The position numbers were made by a program, and so were the translations under genes. A stretch of DNA of 64,000 nucleotides. Source: Siphonodentalium dalli (lineage: Eukaryota > Mollusca > Scaphopoda > Gadilida > Siphonodentaliidae). The notes beneath the pieces are model-generated. The model saw only the letters and a list, made by a program, of their open reading frames with translations. It had not been told where the DNA came from and searched no databases. The stretch is taken from the NCBI GenBank assembly GCA_032622095.1, contig CP136065.1:94931343-94995342 (forward strand), in the 5' to 3' direction. This document shows, one piece after another, positions 46,770-58,293 of the stretch (the stretch's first letter is position 1; each line of letters begins with the position of its first letter).

Positions 46770-46880
46770 CGTGCAGAAGGATTCATATTAATTTGTGGGA
46801 AATGTTCAGATAATATATGAGTTAAATTATTATTTTATCTGAACATTTGCTAAGGGAACTACTCCTCGTTAATGAGTATT
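46770..46880. repeat. Hairpin repeat, copy 3
   Basis: ATTCATATTAATTTGTGGGA then AAATGTTCAGATAATATATG, mirrored by TATTTTATCTGAACATTTGC, then AAGGGAACTACTCCTCG, as in the copy at 3838-3975. Confidence 0.65.
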
Positions 46881-47097
46881 TAATAAGGGTTAAATAAGGG
46901 TTAAAGGGTTAACTATGGTTGGTGTTAAGTCAGTGGTAGCTCATGGTACATGCGTCATATTTGCACGTGCATATAAGGAAGAAGGCGCGGTTAGTGAATA
47001 GCATGATATCATGCTGACATTGGAATGGCGGAATTAAAAAAAAAAGATAAAGAAAAAAACAACGAGATAATCTCTTGTAATTTTATGCCCGGGAACA

Positions 47098-47400
47098 TTT
47101 TCAATTTTGATTATAATTTACATTACAAGAAGGCTTCCACGTCGATTTAAGATAAAATTTACACCAATTCTGGACACCTGGCATTTTTTTTTAGAACAAC
47201 AATTTGAAATTGGAATGGCTGAATTTGAACAAAATATATACAGAACAAAAGGAGATAATTTATTGTTTGGCCACCACAGGGCCCGGGAACATTTATTATA
47301 CGGTACAAGAAGGCTCACACGTCGATTTTCGATGAAATCTACACCAATTCTGGAAACATGGCTTCAAATGCATTTTTTTAGAACACCAATTGTGTTGACA
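47098..47400 (+). repeat. Two-unit direct repeat, period about 186 bp
   Basis: ACAAGAAGGCTTCCACGTCG / ACAAGAAGGCTCACACGTCG and ACACCAATTCTGGA followed by GCATTTTTTT occur twice in the same order. A 104-codon frame over it repeats its own residues and is not a recognised gene. Confidence 0.75.
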
Positions 47401-47844
47401 GCCATTAATCTTCAAAACTAACACCCACTCACGTAAAACATTGCTCATTACCATAATAATGTCATTACAATAACTTTAACACAAACTAAAATTATGTCAT
47501 CTACCTCGATCTCATGACGGCGAATCAGTGCTACAAGAACGTTTGCTACCAAAGTGAAAGTGACATAAACCACAATATTTTGAAATTGATGAATGAATAT
47601 CGAAGTAACATTAGACAATGGTGCGTATGCACTCATATAATTCAAGTTGGACAGAGGTCACTAGTGGAGTACACCAAGGGGTTGTTTTTAGGACACACAT
47701 TATTAGTCGTCTTTTTAAATGATATTCCAGAAGGCGTGCATTGCACGATTATGTGAAGTCTTCGCCGACTATACATAATAATGGGAATCCCGATGAATAT
47801 ACAGGGTGCCGATGATTCAAAGACTAGTATAGTTGTAATTTAAT

Positions 47845-48265
47845 TATGGACCGAAAAACAATTTCGGGGGACAAAAGAAATGAGCGGTGTTCGCCCGTCT
47901 CTCCGTCCGTTCGTCATTCCGTCCGTCCGTGTATGTGGTCATCATATACTATGAGAAAGTTCCAATCATGTTCGAATTTGGATCCAATCCAACCTTTTCT
48001 GGCGGAGTTATATCCCCTCATCGTCTTAGTATTTGATGATTATTGTGTTGTCCATATGATAATTCAAGTTATGACAATCCGATAGCTTTCAGATTTAGTA
48101 TATACATGTCAAGTTCGAATTTGTGTTCGGTCCGACCATTTCCGATGGAGTTATGCCCCTTTCTCGACATAGAATTTTCCGGTTATAAATTCTGGTATCT
48201 AATCAAATATGTTAACACTAGTTGGAATCAAAGTTTGATTCAACGATGGTTCCCAGAATAAAAAT
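47845..48265 (+). repeat. Dispersed-repeat-like block with (CCGT)n and internal duplication
   Basis: A CCGTCCGTC stretch is followed by two related units: GTTCGAATTTGGATCC...GGCGGAGTTATATCCCC and GTTCGAATTTGTGTTCGG...GATGGAGTTATGCCCC, about 150 bp apart. This layout is typical of invertebrate interspersed repeats; the class is not identified. Confidence 0.5.
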
Positions 48266-48369
48266 TATCATTTAGAAAAAAAGCCACATGTCAAATAAAG
48301 CCACCTTTATTCGGGTGACTTGTGACCTATATAGCGGCCTTTTATTCCAATTAAATCCATCTTAGCACG

Positions 48370-48890
48370 GTGGGGAATCACGTGGTTTCGATGTTGGTGA
48401 GTACCACGCATTCAAAATGGTCAAGTCGAGTGCAAACGCACAAAACATAATATATGAGGAACTGACACAAAACATAGCATGTTGACTGTTGTAATAATAT
48501 ATATGCTAGTTTATTATAAAAACAAGTTGATAACTTCTTTGTTCGGAAATACTCAGTAGTTTTCTATAACATTCTGACCAGTTGCCAGTCGGAGACGTTG
48601 AATACACCAGTCCATACATATAGAAGAATCCTTCGACTGACAACTTTGGTCAGAATTTTAGAGCAAGCAACTGTGAGTTTGGACACAAATGGGGTATCTA
48701 CTTGTATGAAAACTAGTATATAGCGTATGTTCGTAACTGACAAAATACTGTGTAATATATTATTATCCTAGTTTATTACATTTTTCCTCGTTTCTGGTCG
48801 CGCGTTTGAGATCGCCTAGGTCATTTTGAATGCGTGATCCTCATCAACTCGAACCCATGTGACCCCCCCCCCCCACCGTGCTTAGGGAGT
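48370..48890. repeat. Fold-back element with about 60-bp inverted ends
   Basis: CTTAGCACGGTGGGGAATCA...GCATTCAAAATGGTC at the left is mirrored by GTCATTTTGAATGCGTG...CCACCGTGCTTAG at the right. Further inside, GACCAGTTGCCAGTCGGAG and CTTCGACTGACAACTTTGGTC form a central stem. Confidence 0.75.
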
Positions 48891-49429
48891 GTCCGGAGGG
48901 AAATTTTCAACAGTTGGAAAGCGATAAATTGACGATACCAATTCGGGGGGTGGTACATATGGAATTCCACCAAGTTGAGTATTTGGTCTGGCTCAACGTG
49001 GGGGTGGGGTTGGTACCGATTGTAAATGCCAAGTGGGCACCCCAGCGGAGACACACTAGCGACGTCGCTGCATATATCCGTCTCATTTCCCCCGATAGGG
49101 GATATTTAATACGCGAAACTGCGTTTACCCTGTGTCAAGAACTTTCGCATGGACATCATGGAGTAAATGTTAGCCCGAAATTAATATTACTGTTCTTTGT
49201 TATCATATGGAATCGTATTAATCCAGCCCCGAATCTCAGAATACCAGCCCAAATATATTGACAGTGTGTCGTGAATAAAAACCGCCCGAAGCTGCTAGGA
49301 TCCGAATCAGCCCGGACATACGCATGGTTTTAGGCGGGATTTTAGAGATCAGAACAGTGCGGGATTTCATGAAACCTCTATACGCAGTGTTTGGGGCCGC
49401 GGCCACGCAGAAGTGTGGCGATATTAACC

Positions 49430-49860
49430 TCCAGCATTTCAATATGGTATCTGCATACAAAATTGACATTACATGGCAGACTTCCAGACCCCCATGTCGC
49501 CATCGTACCACTAATAACTCCACACATATATGTAGCGGAACTACCATCGACTATATTCGCATATAAACAAGTGGGAATCGCTCACCAAAGCCATGCCAGG
49601 CAATTAGCACTCGAAATGGCGACATCACAATGTTTGTCGCGATGAAGCACATGAAAACCCACCCACGCACGGATGGGGGCTGCGAAAGCGCGTAAGTATT
49701 AACCCCTTACTTTCCACAACTTCAATATTGTCACAATCTTACCACGAAGAACTCCACATATAGCGGAACTAACGTCGACTATAGATTCGCGAAGTAAAAA
49801 GGAATATTGCCCAACATATCCTGGCAATTAACCCTCGATATGTCATCATCGCCGATTATA
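49430..49860 (+). repeat. Two diverged direct repeats
   Basis: GCGGAACTACCATCGACTAT and GCGGAACTAACGTCGACTAT, each after AACTCCACA and before CAGGCAATTAGCACTCG / CTGGCAATTAACCCTCG, mark two units offset by about 0.23 kb. No gene. Confidence 0.6.
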
Positions 49861-50039
49861 TGTTAGCCGCCAATGAAGCGAACAACCCGCACAGCCCGTG
49901 TGGCGTCTAATTATGATGATTTTAGTGGCCATGCAGCATAGTGCTTGTGTCTCATGAAAACCCATGCACGCCATTCCTTGTGCGCAAGTTCATTTTAATG
50001 TACACTCAGCCTCGTAGGGGCATGACGATATAGGGGGTT

Positions 50040-50580
50040 GGGTGTACATACTTATAATGCACGGGGACAATGTCGTGTCTGTTTGAACACGTAACGTGCA
50101 TGTTTTCACGACTGGCTACATGTATAAGGACGCGGTGTACACTATATGTGCATGTTCTCAAGACTTATCACGCGTAGGGACGCGGCGACAGAGGGTTTTG
50201 GATGTACGTACATATTGCATGGCACAACATCGGTCTATACGGACATTTCATGTGTACGTTATCAAGACTGGTAACAGGGACGCGGCGACATAGGATTGAG
50301 GTGCGCGCACACTGATATTATTTGGGACACTGTCGGGTATATTTTAAAATTGCATGCGCATGCTCTCAAACTGGTCACACATAGGGACGTGGCGTTGGAT
50401 GTACGTACTTATATTGCATGGGACACATTCGGGTCTAATTTATAAAGTCATGTGTATGTTCCACATGGACCTGTCAGATTGGGTTGGTGTGGCCCGGGTA
50501 ATTATACTGCATGGGGCACTGTACAGTTGGTTCTATTTGAACAGTTCGTATGTATGTTCTCATGGCTAGTCTCTTTACTG
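50040..50580 (+). repeat. Minisatellite, about 4-5 units of about 110-130 bp
   Basis: Recurring words in fixed order: ATGTACGTACATATTGCATG, GGGACACATTCGGGTCTA, CATGTGTATGTTCTCAAGAC, and AGGGACGCGGCGACATAGG. Overlapping frames here are products of the repeat. Confidence 0.8.
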
Positions 50581-50672
50581 CATGCCCCTTGGACCAGACC
50601 GACATGTTTCATTATCACCCCTCCCCTCGTGTTAATAACTGCCAACATATGCAGCAAGTTTTAATTGTTATG

Positions 50673-52872
50673 AGAAAAAAGTGCCAAAACCTCAAACTAA
50701 TTGCAACACAATGTTTCTTAGCAGGGATAAGTCTATTAACCCATTATAAACAACATACTAAAAATAAAAAAGGATAAAGAAAGGCGAAATTGATAAATTT
50801 TGTGAAATAAATTTGCCAAAATTTGGTAAAATACTCAATTTATGCCTTTTCAATGATGTTTATAAAAAAACTCAATTTAACTAGTCCTTCCATTTGTATA
50901 TTCATTTTGTAGATTACAAAATTCTGATTACAGAGCAGCAAACATTTTCCAATATGTTGAGTATTTTTCGAGTTATGTGCCTCCAAAATTGGGAGTTTGT
51001 ATAATTGCTGAGACTCAATTTCTAAGAATTAGCTAAAATCCATATTTTATGGTCCAATATTTAAAAAAAAGGATATCTTGCTGTTGTATTAATTTCCTAA
51101 CTAGATTATGCAAAAAAATTATTACTTTATGCATCTATGATTGAGAAGACAAAAATGTTCTTAAACAAAATGAGTGTTCCATTGTATAGCCAAATTTGCC
51201 TTGTGACACAGAACTGATATGATGAAATACTATATTTGAAGTCATACAACTCGATACATTGATATCCATATGCCCTGCATTCTAAAAACCTCTTAAGTAT
51301 ACAAGGTTAAATACAATGTGTTGGAATTGCTAAACACAGCTGTGCCAACAACAACAAAAACTTATGGCCCTATGAATCTTTAGTATTGAATATTTTCCAA
51401 ATAATGCCATGTTGGACTGTTTTGGATGTTTTTGTCCATTTTAAAAGGTATTTGTGGGCACAAATAGTAAAACTCAATGAACACAATTAGTGTTTAATGT
51501 GTATAATCATTTGAACATTCCTCCTAAAACCCTTATGTTGGAAAAATAGGATTATATTGATTAAGCCAACAGTTACTGGATTTCACATTAATTTTCAAGA
51601 CACTGACTCCAAATTTGAACGTTGATAATGGGGTAGGTGTAATCACAAAATGCTACAATCGTATCATCCCATATTCTAGTCATTGCAGACAAAAGTTGTT
51701 TTAATCCAGTTAGTGTACATTGTTTCATTAGTACTTTAGTGGAGGTATATTTAGAACTTAATGGGCATGTCATACAGAACAATCCCGAAATAATAATTCG
51801 CCATGGCAACACAAAGGATTGTAGCTCTGAACATGAACATAAGGTCAGGAAGCAGTAAACTCTATATGAGAGAATGTTTTTAGTAATGTTTTATGTATCA
51901 AGATCCATGTTTTCTGAGATTTTGTCAATATGGTTTCCCCTACCACATTTTTCCGATATTCAAATTTGGAGTCAGTTTCCAGAAACTTGAGTAAAATCCA
52001 GTGATATTCATTGACATATCCAATGTAAAGCTATTATTTCAACACTAAGAGTTTTAGGGTAAACGAACATTGCTTTTACCATTTTACACAAAAACCTTTA
52101 AAAATGGACAAAAGCGCCCCGAAATCGCATTTTTAGAAAAAAGTTAATACTGAGGATTCTTTGGGCCATAAGTTGATTTTCTACACAATGATTTTGGAAA
52201 TTCATCCACAGTGTGTTTAACCATGTATACTTAAGTTGTTATGAGAAATGAAGGGAATACGGATTTATATTTATTGAGTTGTATGACCTCAAATATCCTA
52301 TTTCATCACGCCGGTTCTCGATCACAGGCAAATTTGGCTGTCCTTGTAATGGAAGACACAATTTGTTTAAGAATATATATTTTTTATTTTTGTCTTCTCA
52401 ATCATAGATGCACAAGGAAATCATTTTTGTTTGTGCACAATCTAGATAAGACATTAATAAAACAACAAGAGATCCCTTCATTTTTCATTAGTTTTCAAAA
52501 TACAAGACCACAAAAAATGGATTTTAGCTAATTTTGAGAAATTGCGGCTCTGCATTTAGATAAACTTCCAATTTTTGAGGCAATTAACCCGAAAAATACT
52601 GAACATATCTGGGAAACGTTTTCTGTTAAATGGATACACAAATGGAATGCCTTGTGAAATATTATTCTTATAAACATTGTTGAAAAGTCATAAATTGAGT
52701 ATTTTAACAAATTTTGACATATTTATTTCACAAAAATCACAAATTCATCAATTTCACCTTTCTTGATTCTTTTTTTTATTTTTAGCATGTTGCTTTTAAT
52801 TGGCTAATTTACTTATTCCCAATGAGAAACTTTTGTTGCAAATAGTTTGAGGGAAAGCCACAAATGCACTGG
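50673..52872. mobile_element. Second large inverted repeat, about 2.2 kb
   Basis: The left arm (50673 to about 51660) pairs with the right arm (about 51900-52872) in reverse: AACATACTAAAAATAAAAAA with AAAAATTAGCATGTTG-type sequence, GTGAAATAAATTTGCC with ACATATTTATTTCACA, TCATACAACTCG with GAGTTGTATGA, and GACTCCAAATTTGAA with TTCAAATTTGGAGTC. The arms are about 1 kb and clearly more diverged than those of the 39-45 kb palindrome. The loop is about 0.2-0.25 kb. No coding frame is credible. Confidence 0.8.
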
Positions 52873-52904
52873 ACATTTAACATAATACTAAAGTTCTGGT
52901 GTTG

Positions 52905-53010
52905 CCAATGATATAATTGCTCTAAGCTCTTGCCCCAGTGCGCGTGTCGGTAATAAACGTGTGTCTTGCTATATCATGAGGCCGAATTTAGGGGCTAATT
53001 GTGTTATACA
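52905..53010 (+). repeat. Dispersed repeat, copy 1
   Basis: GTGTGTCTTGCTATATCATG, AGGCCGAATTTAGGGGCTA matches 60525-60625 (GTGTGTCTTACTAAAATATG, AGGCCGGGCTCAGGGGCTA) in the same orientation. Confidence 0.6.
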
Positions 53011-53951
53011 TATATATATATTAAATTTATAATACTTTCCAAATATACGTGATTAAATCTTGTAAAATAGCTCATGGGGGATCTGGTGCTTGTATATCCT
53101 CTTTTCGTGTTACTATGTGGTGTTGTACCGCCACGAATATGGTTTGCTAAAGTCTAACACCGTGGTTTGGAGTACTGTCTTCTATAAAGCTCTGCTATAC
53201 AATGGAGTCAATGAAAGGCAACATGATTAACAATAGTCCCACTTAAATGTCTTCGATTATAAACATCGACATGAGTGGATCGAGTAGTGATACACTCACG
53301 TGCGACAATAATTTGCAAATCAATGATCACATGATCACGTGAACGGAAGTGAAGCGCTCATAATTTGATATCAGCGTGAGTGTTGGTATTTTTTTGGAGT
53401 AGACGCTACCGGTAACCGAATGATTGTGGCGTTGTAATTGCGAACACATCGATATGACAGTCACGTCATGTAAGTGTATGCGTACCATTGTTATATAGTT
53501 AGCAGGTACAGGTGCTACGGTACTATACATATATTATTTTTTAAAGATATAGTGTGGGCTTTCTTCAGTGAACCAAATTGATAAGTTTTTACCCAGACTT
53601 GAAGAAAGTAACACGTCTGAATGGAGCTTTCATATATATTCATTAGTGGGAGGAGCTTAAGATTGCTAGGCGACAAGGCGTCTGCCGAAACAGTTTAGTT
53701 AGTTTTACAGCGCGGCCGGTATGCTATAATACATCCGAGGTCAAACCTGCTTCATGTTTTTGACTGTGAAATATATGATGATTGTCAGACAAAGTGAAAA
53801 ACTATGTTATAATCACTGATGACTTTCAACATTATTTAACAAATCCAAATGTCAGTACATTGTGATTTGACAACAAAAAAGTTATTTGCTAATAGGCAAT
53901 ATAACACTGAAAGTATGCTCGGATATACAAATTAGGGCGAACAAAGAATTC

Positions 53952-54362
53952 TTAACCCTTTCAGTGCCAGGTCCGATTTTAGTATCAACCCATATACCCT
54001 GTGCCAATGCATTCTCTTATACATGCGAGTCGACCATAGGTCGCCTTGCATATATAAGAGAATGCATTGGCCTAACAATTTTTCATCATTTGTTATTATT
54101 TTTTACAATTTTGATAATATTTTCTTGTATTCTTTAACAGACTTATTTTGTAGGTTTAGTGCCAGGGAATCTTACGTTTTTCATGGGCAACAAAATTATT
54201 ACTATGAATACTTGGTGATAGTTTTGAGTTATAACATCCCCCTAGGGTTTTATCCAGTTTGTTTTTAAATTCGCTATAGCATGCTTAAGCATACCCAAAA
54301 AAGGGCCGATTTTACAGACCGTAAATTAGGGCCGATGAGATCGGCCCCTGGCACTGAAAGGG
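53952..54362. mobile_element. TTAA-type MITE carrying one hairpin (family 3), about 411 bp
   Basis: The left end is TTAACCCTTTCAGTGCCAGG and the right end reads CCTGGCACTGAAAGGG, followed by AAAA where TTAA would be expected, so the right target copy is decayed or absent. Inside at 54002-54075 is the GCCAATGCATTCTCTTATAC...AGAGAATGCATTGGCC hairpin that also defines family 4. Confidence 0.7.
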
Positions 54363-54682
54363 AAAATAATACAGCAAGCGTCCGGCTCAGTCGCTGATTG
54401 GTAGAAAATATCTGCTAATAGTTATTTTAATGACAACTGCGGAAAGGTCCATTACGGACACATTTAAATATTAACTTCATCATCCCGGACAAATGAATAT
54501 TTGATAAACATGAGGCAATATTTCTGTCCTATATATGATACCGTTAAATTAATGTCTCTGTTTCTACATATAATAATTTTTAAAAATTAGCACACCAATA
54601 CGGATGTAAAATTTATGAAAGTAATTAAAATGGCCAAGATTAATCGATATTCTCTTCTGAACAGTGGACATCTCAACGAGTG

Positions 54683-55071
54683 TTAACCCTTTACACAACA
54701 AACCGGCCAAAACCGGCCAAATAAAGCTTCAACAGCCTAAAATATCTTCGGTCTGTCTCAATAGAACCATACAAATATGGATATCATTGGAACCGGCTCC
54801 TTGACCACATTGTGATAGTTACAGTTAGCCCTGTGCCAATGCATTCTCTTATATATGCGAGTCGACCATAGGTCGCCTCGCATATATAAGAGAATGCATT
54901 GGCCTAAAATAATTCTTTTTTTACCATTTTTTCTTACATTCTTTAACAATTTTATAATTTTTAATGTGTTAAGCCAATACATTCTCTTATATATGCGAGG
55001 CGACCTATGGTCGACTCGCATATATAAGAGAATGCATTGGCACAGGGCCGTTCTGTTGGGTAAAGGGTTAA
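54683..55071. mobile_element. TTAA-flanked MITE with twin hairpins (family 4), copy 1, 389 bp
   Basis: The left end is TTAACCCTTTACACAACAAA and the right end the inverse, TGTTGGGTAAAGGGTTAA. Within it are two hairpins in opposite orientation (54836-54905 and about 54972-55048), each with stem CCAATGCATTCTCTTATATA-GCGAG and loop TCGACCATAGGTCGCC or its inverse. The pair is bounded by CCCTGTGCC and GGCACAGGG, giving a palindrome made of palindromes. No coding frame. Confidence 0.85.
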
Positions 55072-55261
55072 TGTGGCTGGATTAATCACAAAAGTATGAC
55101 CACAATGTAACAGCATACATGCTCACCGAAGCAATTACACTTCTCTTGTTCTGCACCAAGGGGGTGGGGCTCAATGAGTATACACAGTTCTCTTACAAGT
55201 GTAGAAATATCTGACATGTCTGCTAAATCAGCGTTGTTATATTGCCTTAGTAGGTTAAGAT

Positions 55262-55570
55262 GCATAATCCGAATTAACGCTCCTAAATTGCTATATCTTT
55301 GGCTTCGGGGGGTAAAAAATATTTGATTCGAGTCGAGGAACCCACCATCAAAGCTCAGAATTCTCTTATATCTGTCAACACCTGGCAAATATTCGACGAA
55401 TACCGACCGACGTACTCTCGATACTAAATTGCGTTGAACAAAATGTTGACATATAATACTTTTTGGGCAATTGTATACTATAGTTGACAGTGGTTAGCAT
55501 TATTTTTGGGCTAAATAATCGATTCTGATAACTGAAGCGGCATTTCAAGAAATGTTGTTGGAATATGATG
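55262..55570 (-). repeat. Dispersed repeat with relic open frame, copy 2
   Basis: The minus-strand frame runs VEYLPGVDRYKRI, LSFDGGFLDSNQIFFTPRSQ, and on through LIRIMHLNLLRQYNN and DISTLVRELCILIE to about 55086, over 100 codons without a stop. It matches 10500-10915 in reverse. I do not recognise the family; its presence in two places suggests a mobile or recently copied sequence. Confidence 0.5.
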
Positions 55571-56168
55571 ATATGGGGACCATCGAATCGGATTTCGTAC
55601 CTTTAATTAGAGCTTGATCCTGGAATATCTTTAACACGCTGTAGTGTTGCTAAAAGCGTGCGGTTTTGACATTTATAATGACTGAAATGCGCCATTTTCT
55701 GGAAGTTGTTCCCATCTTGCCCTTGATCACTTCCGATATGCAGTGTTTTATTGATATAATTATGCACACATATTGATTTTGAAACCCACTATGTACGAAT
55801 GTTATGTAACATAGCCCTAACTATAAATTTGCCCAGCAAAAACGTGTTGCGATTATTAAATGCACTTGATCATTTCAAGTCTAAAATTACGCTATAGCTT
55901 TTGTTTAATCTCCGTGCGGTTCTACAGGGGTCGAAATATGTCGACAGACAGATGAAATGCTTTTATATGGATAGGAAATATCCAATTTAGAAAAAGCGGG
56001 ACCCAACTTGTCTTCAACACGAAACAGTCACAACTCATTCTATCTACAAGAAATTAAAGATACGGTAAGAGTTGGCGGTGCATGGGTATTGCTGTTAAAA
56101 TAGTCACATCCGCCATAAACAGGACGAATAATATATTAGAGAAAAACTGTGTTCTTTATAAATATCGC
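55571..56168. other. Intergenic DNA, nothing recognised
   Basis: AT-rich, no open frame of note, no repeat structure noticed apart from a short TTGGCGG/CATGGGTA segment near 56070-56100 resembling the end of MITE family 2. Confidence 0.5.
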
Positions 56169-56504
56169 TTAACCTCTTCGCTGCTAAATGACGTTATGAC
56201 GTCGTGTGCTGGGCTGTTGACGTTATTGGCATTTTCCAATGGGAAAATATAGCGGGAATGTCAAAAGAACCATAAAGTGACTCAGCTGAAAGGCTATTAT
56301 TGTTCACAATCGTGGAACATCATACACTGTTTGAAACGTCGAGATACAGTTATTACGATGCACTAATCTCTGAGTTCCAGTTATGTATAATGGCCTACTT
56401 CTAGTGTGCTGAAGCAGGTCCGTAGTACCTACGGACCATATAGCACACGGCGTGCACTTTTACGTCCGTAATAGATACGGACGTCATAGCAGCGAAGAGG
56501 TTAA
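56169..56504. mobile_element. TTAA-flanked MITE (family 5), 336 bp
   Basis: TTAA-CCTCTTCGCTGCTAAATGAC at the left and GTCATAGCAGCGAAGAGG-TTAA at the right form near-identical inverted ends of about 20 bp. Inside, short palindromes ACGTTATGACGT and GGTCCGTAGTACCTACGGACC. No coding frame. Confidence 0.85.
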
Positions 56505-57791
56505 ATTGCATGTTATTGTAATTTTAGTATTCTGTGTTATGTTGTGTTGTACCATGTTTTAAACAAAGTATGCCATAAGAGTACGCAATAAGCAAAACAC
56601 TCAACACCGAGGAGACCCTACCAGGAACTTTGGCTAGAAATGCCACCAAGTTGTTTGCAACATACCGGTATATCGTTCGTTAATTCTCGCCTCTTAAGAT
56701 TTGGGTGTTGAATGGGTCACCGCGAATCACTGTACTAAAACATCGCCAAAGTGTTGAGTGTTTTGCTCATCGCTCACTATTTGAGAGCTGTATATATACA
56801 ATGCTCGCATCCATACTATCTTCATACTATATACTAGTAGTATATTCTTGAGGAAATTGTCATAATTTTGTAACTGTTAGTTCTAAATTATAACCTGTAA
56901 CGAATGCCATAAGTACATTTAAGGTGATGTGAAACACTCCAGTAGGGTGATCAAATAGAAATGGTGAATAATCTTCCTCAAACTAGTTATATTTAACACA
57001 TATTGTTTCAAAATTGACAACACACATGCACCGTCATTCTTTCGATGGCGAAATCATTTTCGAAATTTATCGCCGATAGCTGCGTTCCGAATCTATAAGT
57101 AAATATTTACATTTGAGCGTAGTTCGGACGATGTTTTCTTTGGAGTGGTACGGTCTATTTGCTAAAGATTTCGGCTATCATAGTAGAATGCTACATTCCC
57201 CCAGTTGTCATGGTGCCTGAATACTAACTTACCAGTTTCACGTTTCCGAACAAGTCCATAATATGTCTTTAAACTAGCAATACAAACAAAACAGACACCG
57301 GAGCTCGTATTCATGCACAGAGTAGGTTTATATAGTCCCGGTGGTTTATGTTGGGCGATGCTCAACGCTTCCGGTTTGGGAGGGCTAACGGCAAATTTGA
57401 AAATAAACAGAGCCGTCAGCAATGATATATATCACTTCGTTACTAAATTGATCTTATCGTGTTTTGGGGTTAATGGTCTATGCAGTTAGATTCTACGCAC
57501 ATTAGTGTATGCACTACTATACTGAAAATTTTGTTAGAGGATTGTATTTAGTGGTTGAGTAACGAGTAATCAGCAATGGCAACTCAGGATATCTGTTTCG
57601 GATTGAATCAACACGTTGATTAAAAGTTCTAGGAACATTAACTCAAGTTAGAAAACTGTGCATCTATAGTGGTAGTCATTTCGAGATGTTTAATCTACGT
57701 CACCACATTATTTTTGGATATATGAATGCAACATTGAGATAGGAGGAGATGGCCGATAGGTATATCAGAACTTCATAAGTTGATCACCTCA
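56505..57791. other. Intergenic DNA
   Basis: No gene. One inverted pair: AGCAAAACACTCAACAC near 56593 and GTGTTGAGTGTTTTGCT around 56751, so about 170 bp here is probably another small fold-back element. Short frames only. Confidence 0.5.
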
Positions 57792-58293
57792 TTAAAGGTA
57801 CGGTTGGCCTTGGCGGTGGGTATCCTGTGAAAATATTTCCACCCGTCAAAAACCGCCACAAACAGAAAGAACAACAAAATGTAGACAGACTTTGTCCGTA
57901 TACAAATAAGGAATATCGCATAAACAGTATGTTATTGTCATATTTTTGACCATTGTTATGTAAACAAAAGCATAAAAAGTTACTTTTCTGGTGTTTGTTT
58001 ATATTATGATGGTAAACATAAGGAGCGTTCTTTGTGGGTGAATTCCTGATATGGAACGAATAAAGAGCGTTTATGCCATTTGTGTGTGATTAGCCAGCAG
58101 CATTGTGTTGTCTTCTGTAACACAATCAGGCTCTTGCTTAGGTAAAATATAGTAAATCTTTATGATAACATGCTGTTTACGCGATGGTCATGGTATATAT
58201 GAACGAAACTGTATGCGTTTTAATGTTTTTCTGTTTACGGTGATTGGAACAAATATGAATATTTTCGACAACTAAGGCCTCACGTGCCTTTAA
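57792..58293. mobile_element. TTAA-flanked MITE (family 2), copy 2, 502 bp
   Basis: TTAA-AGGTACGGTTGGCCTTGG at the left and CACGTGCCT-TTAA at the right. It is nearly identical to 11786-12281 throughout and in the same orientation, implying recent movement of this family. Confidence 0.85.
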
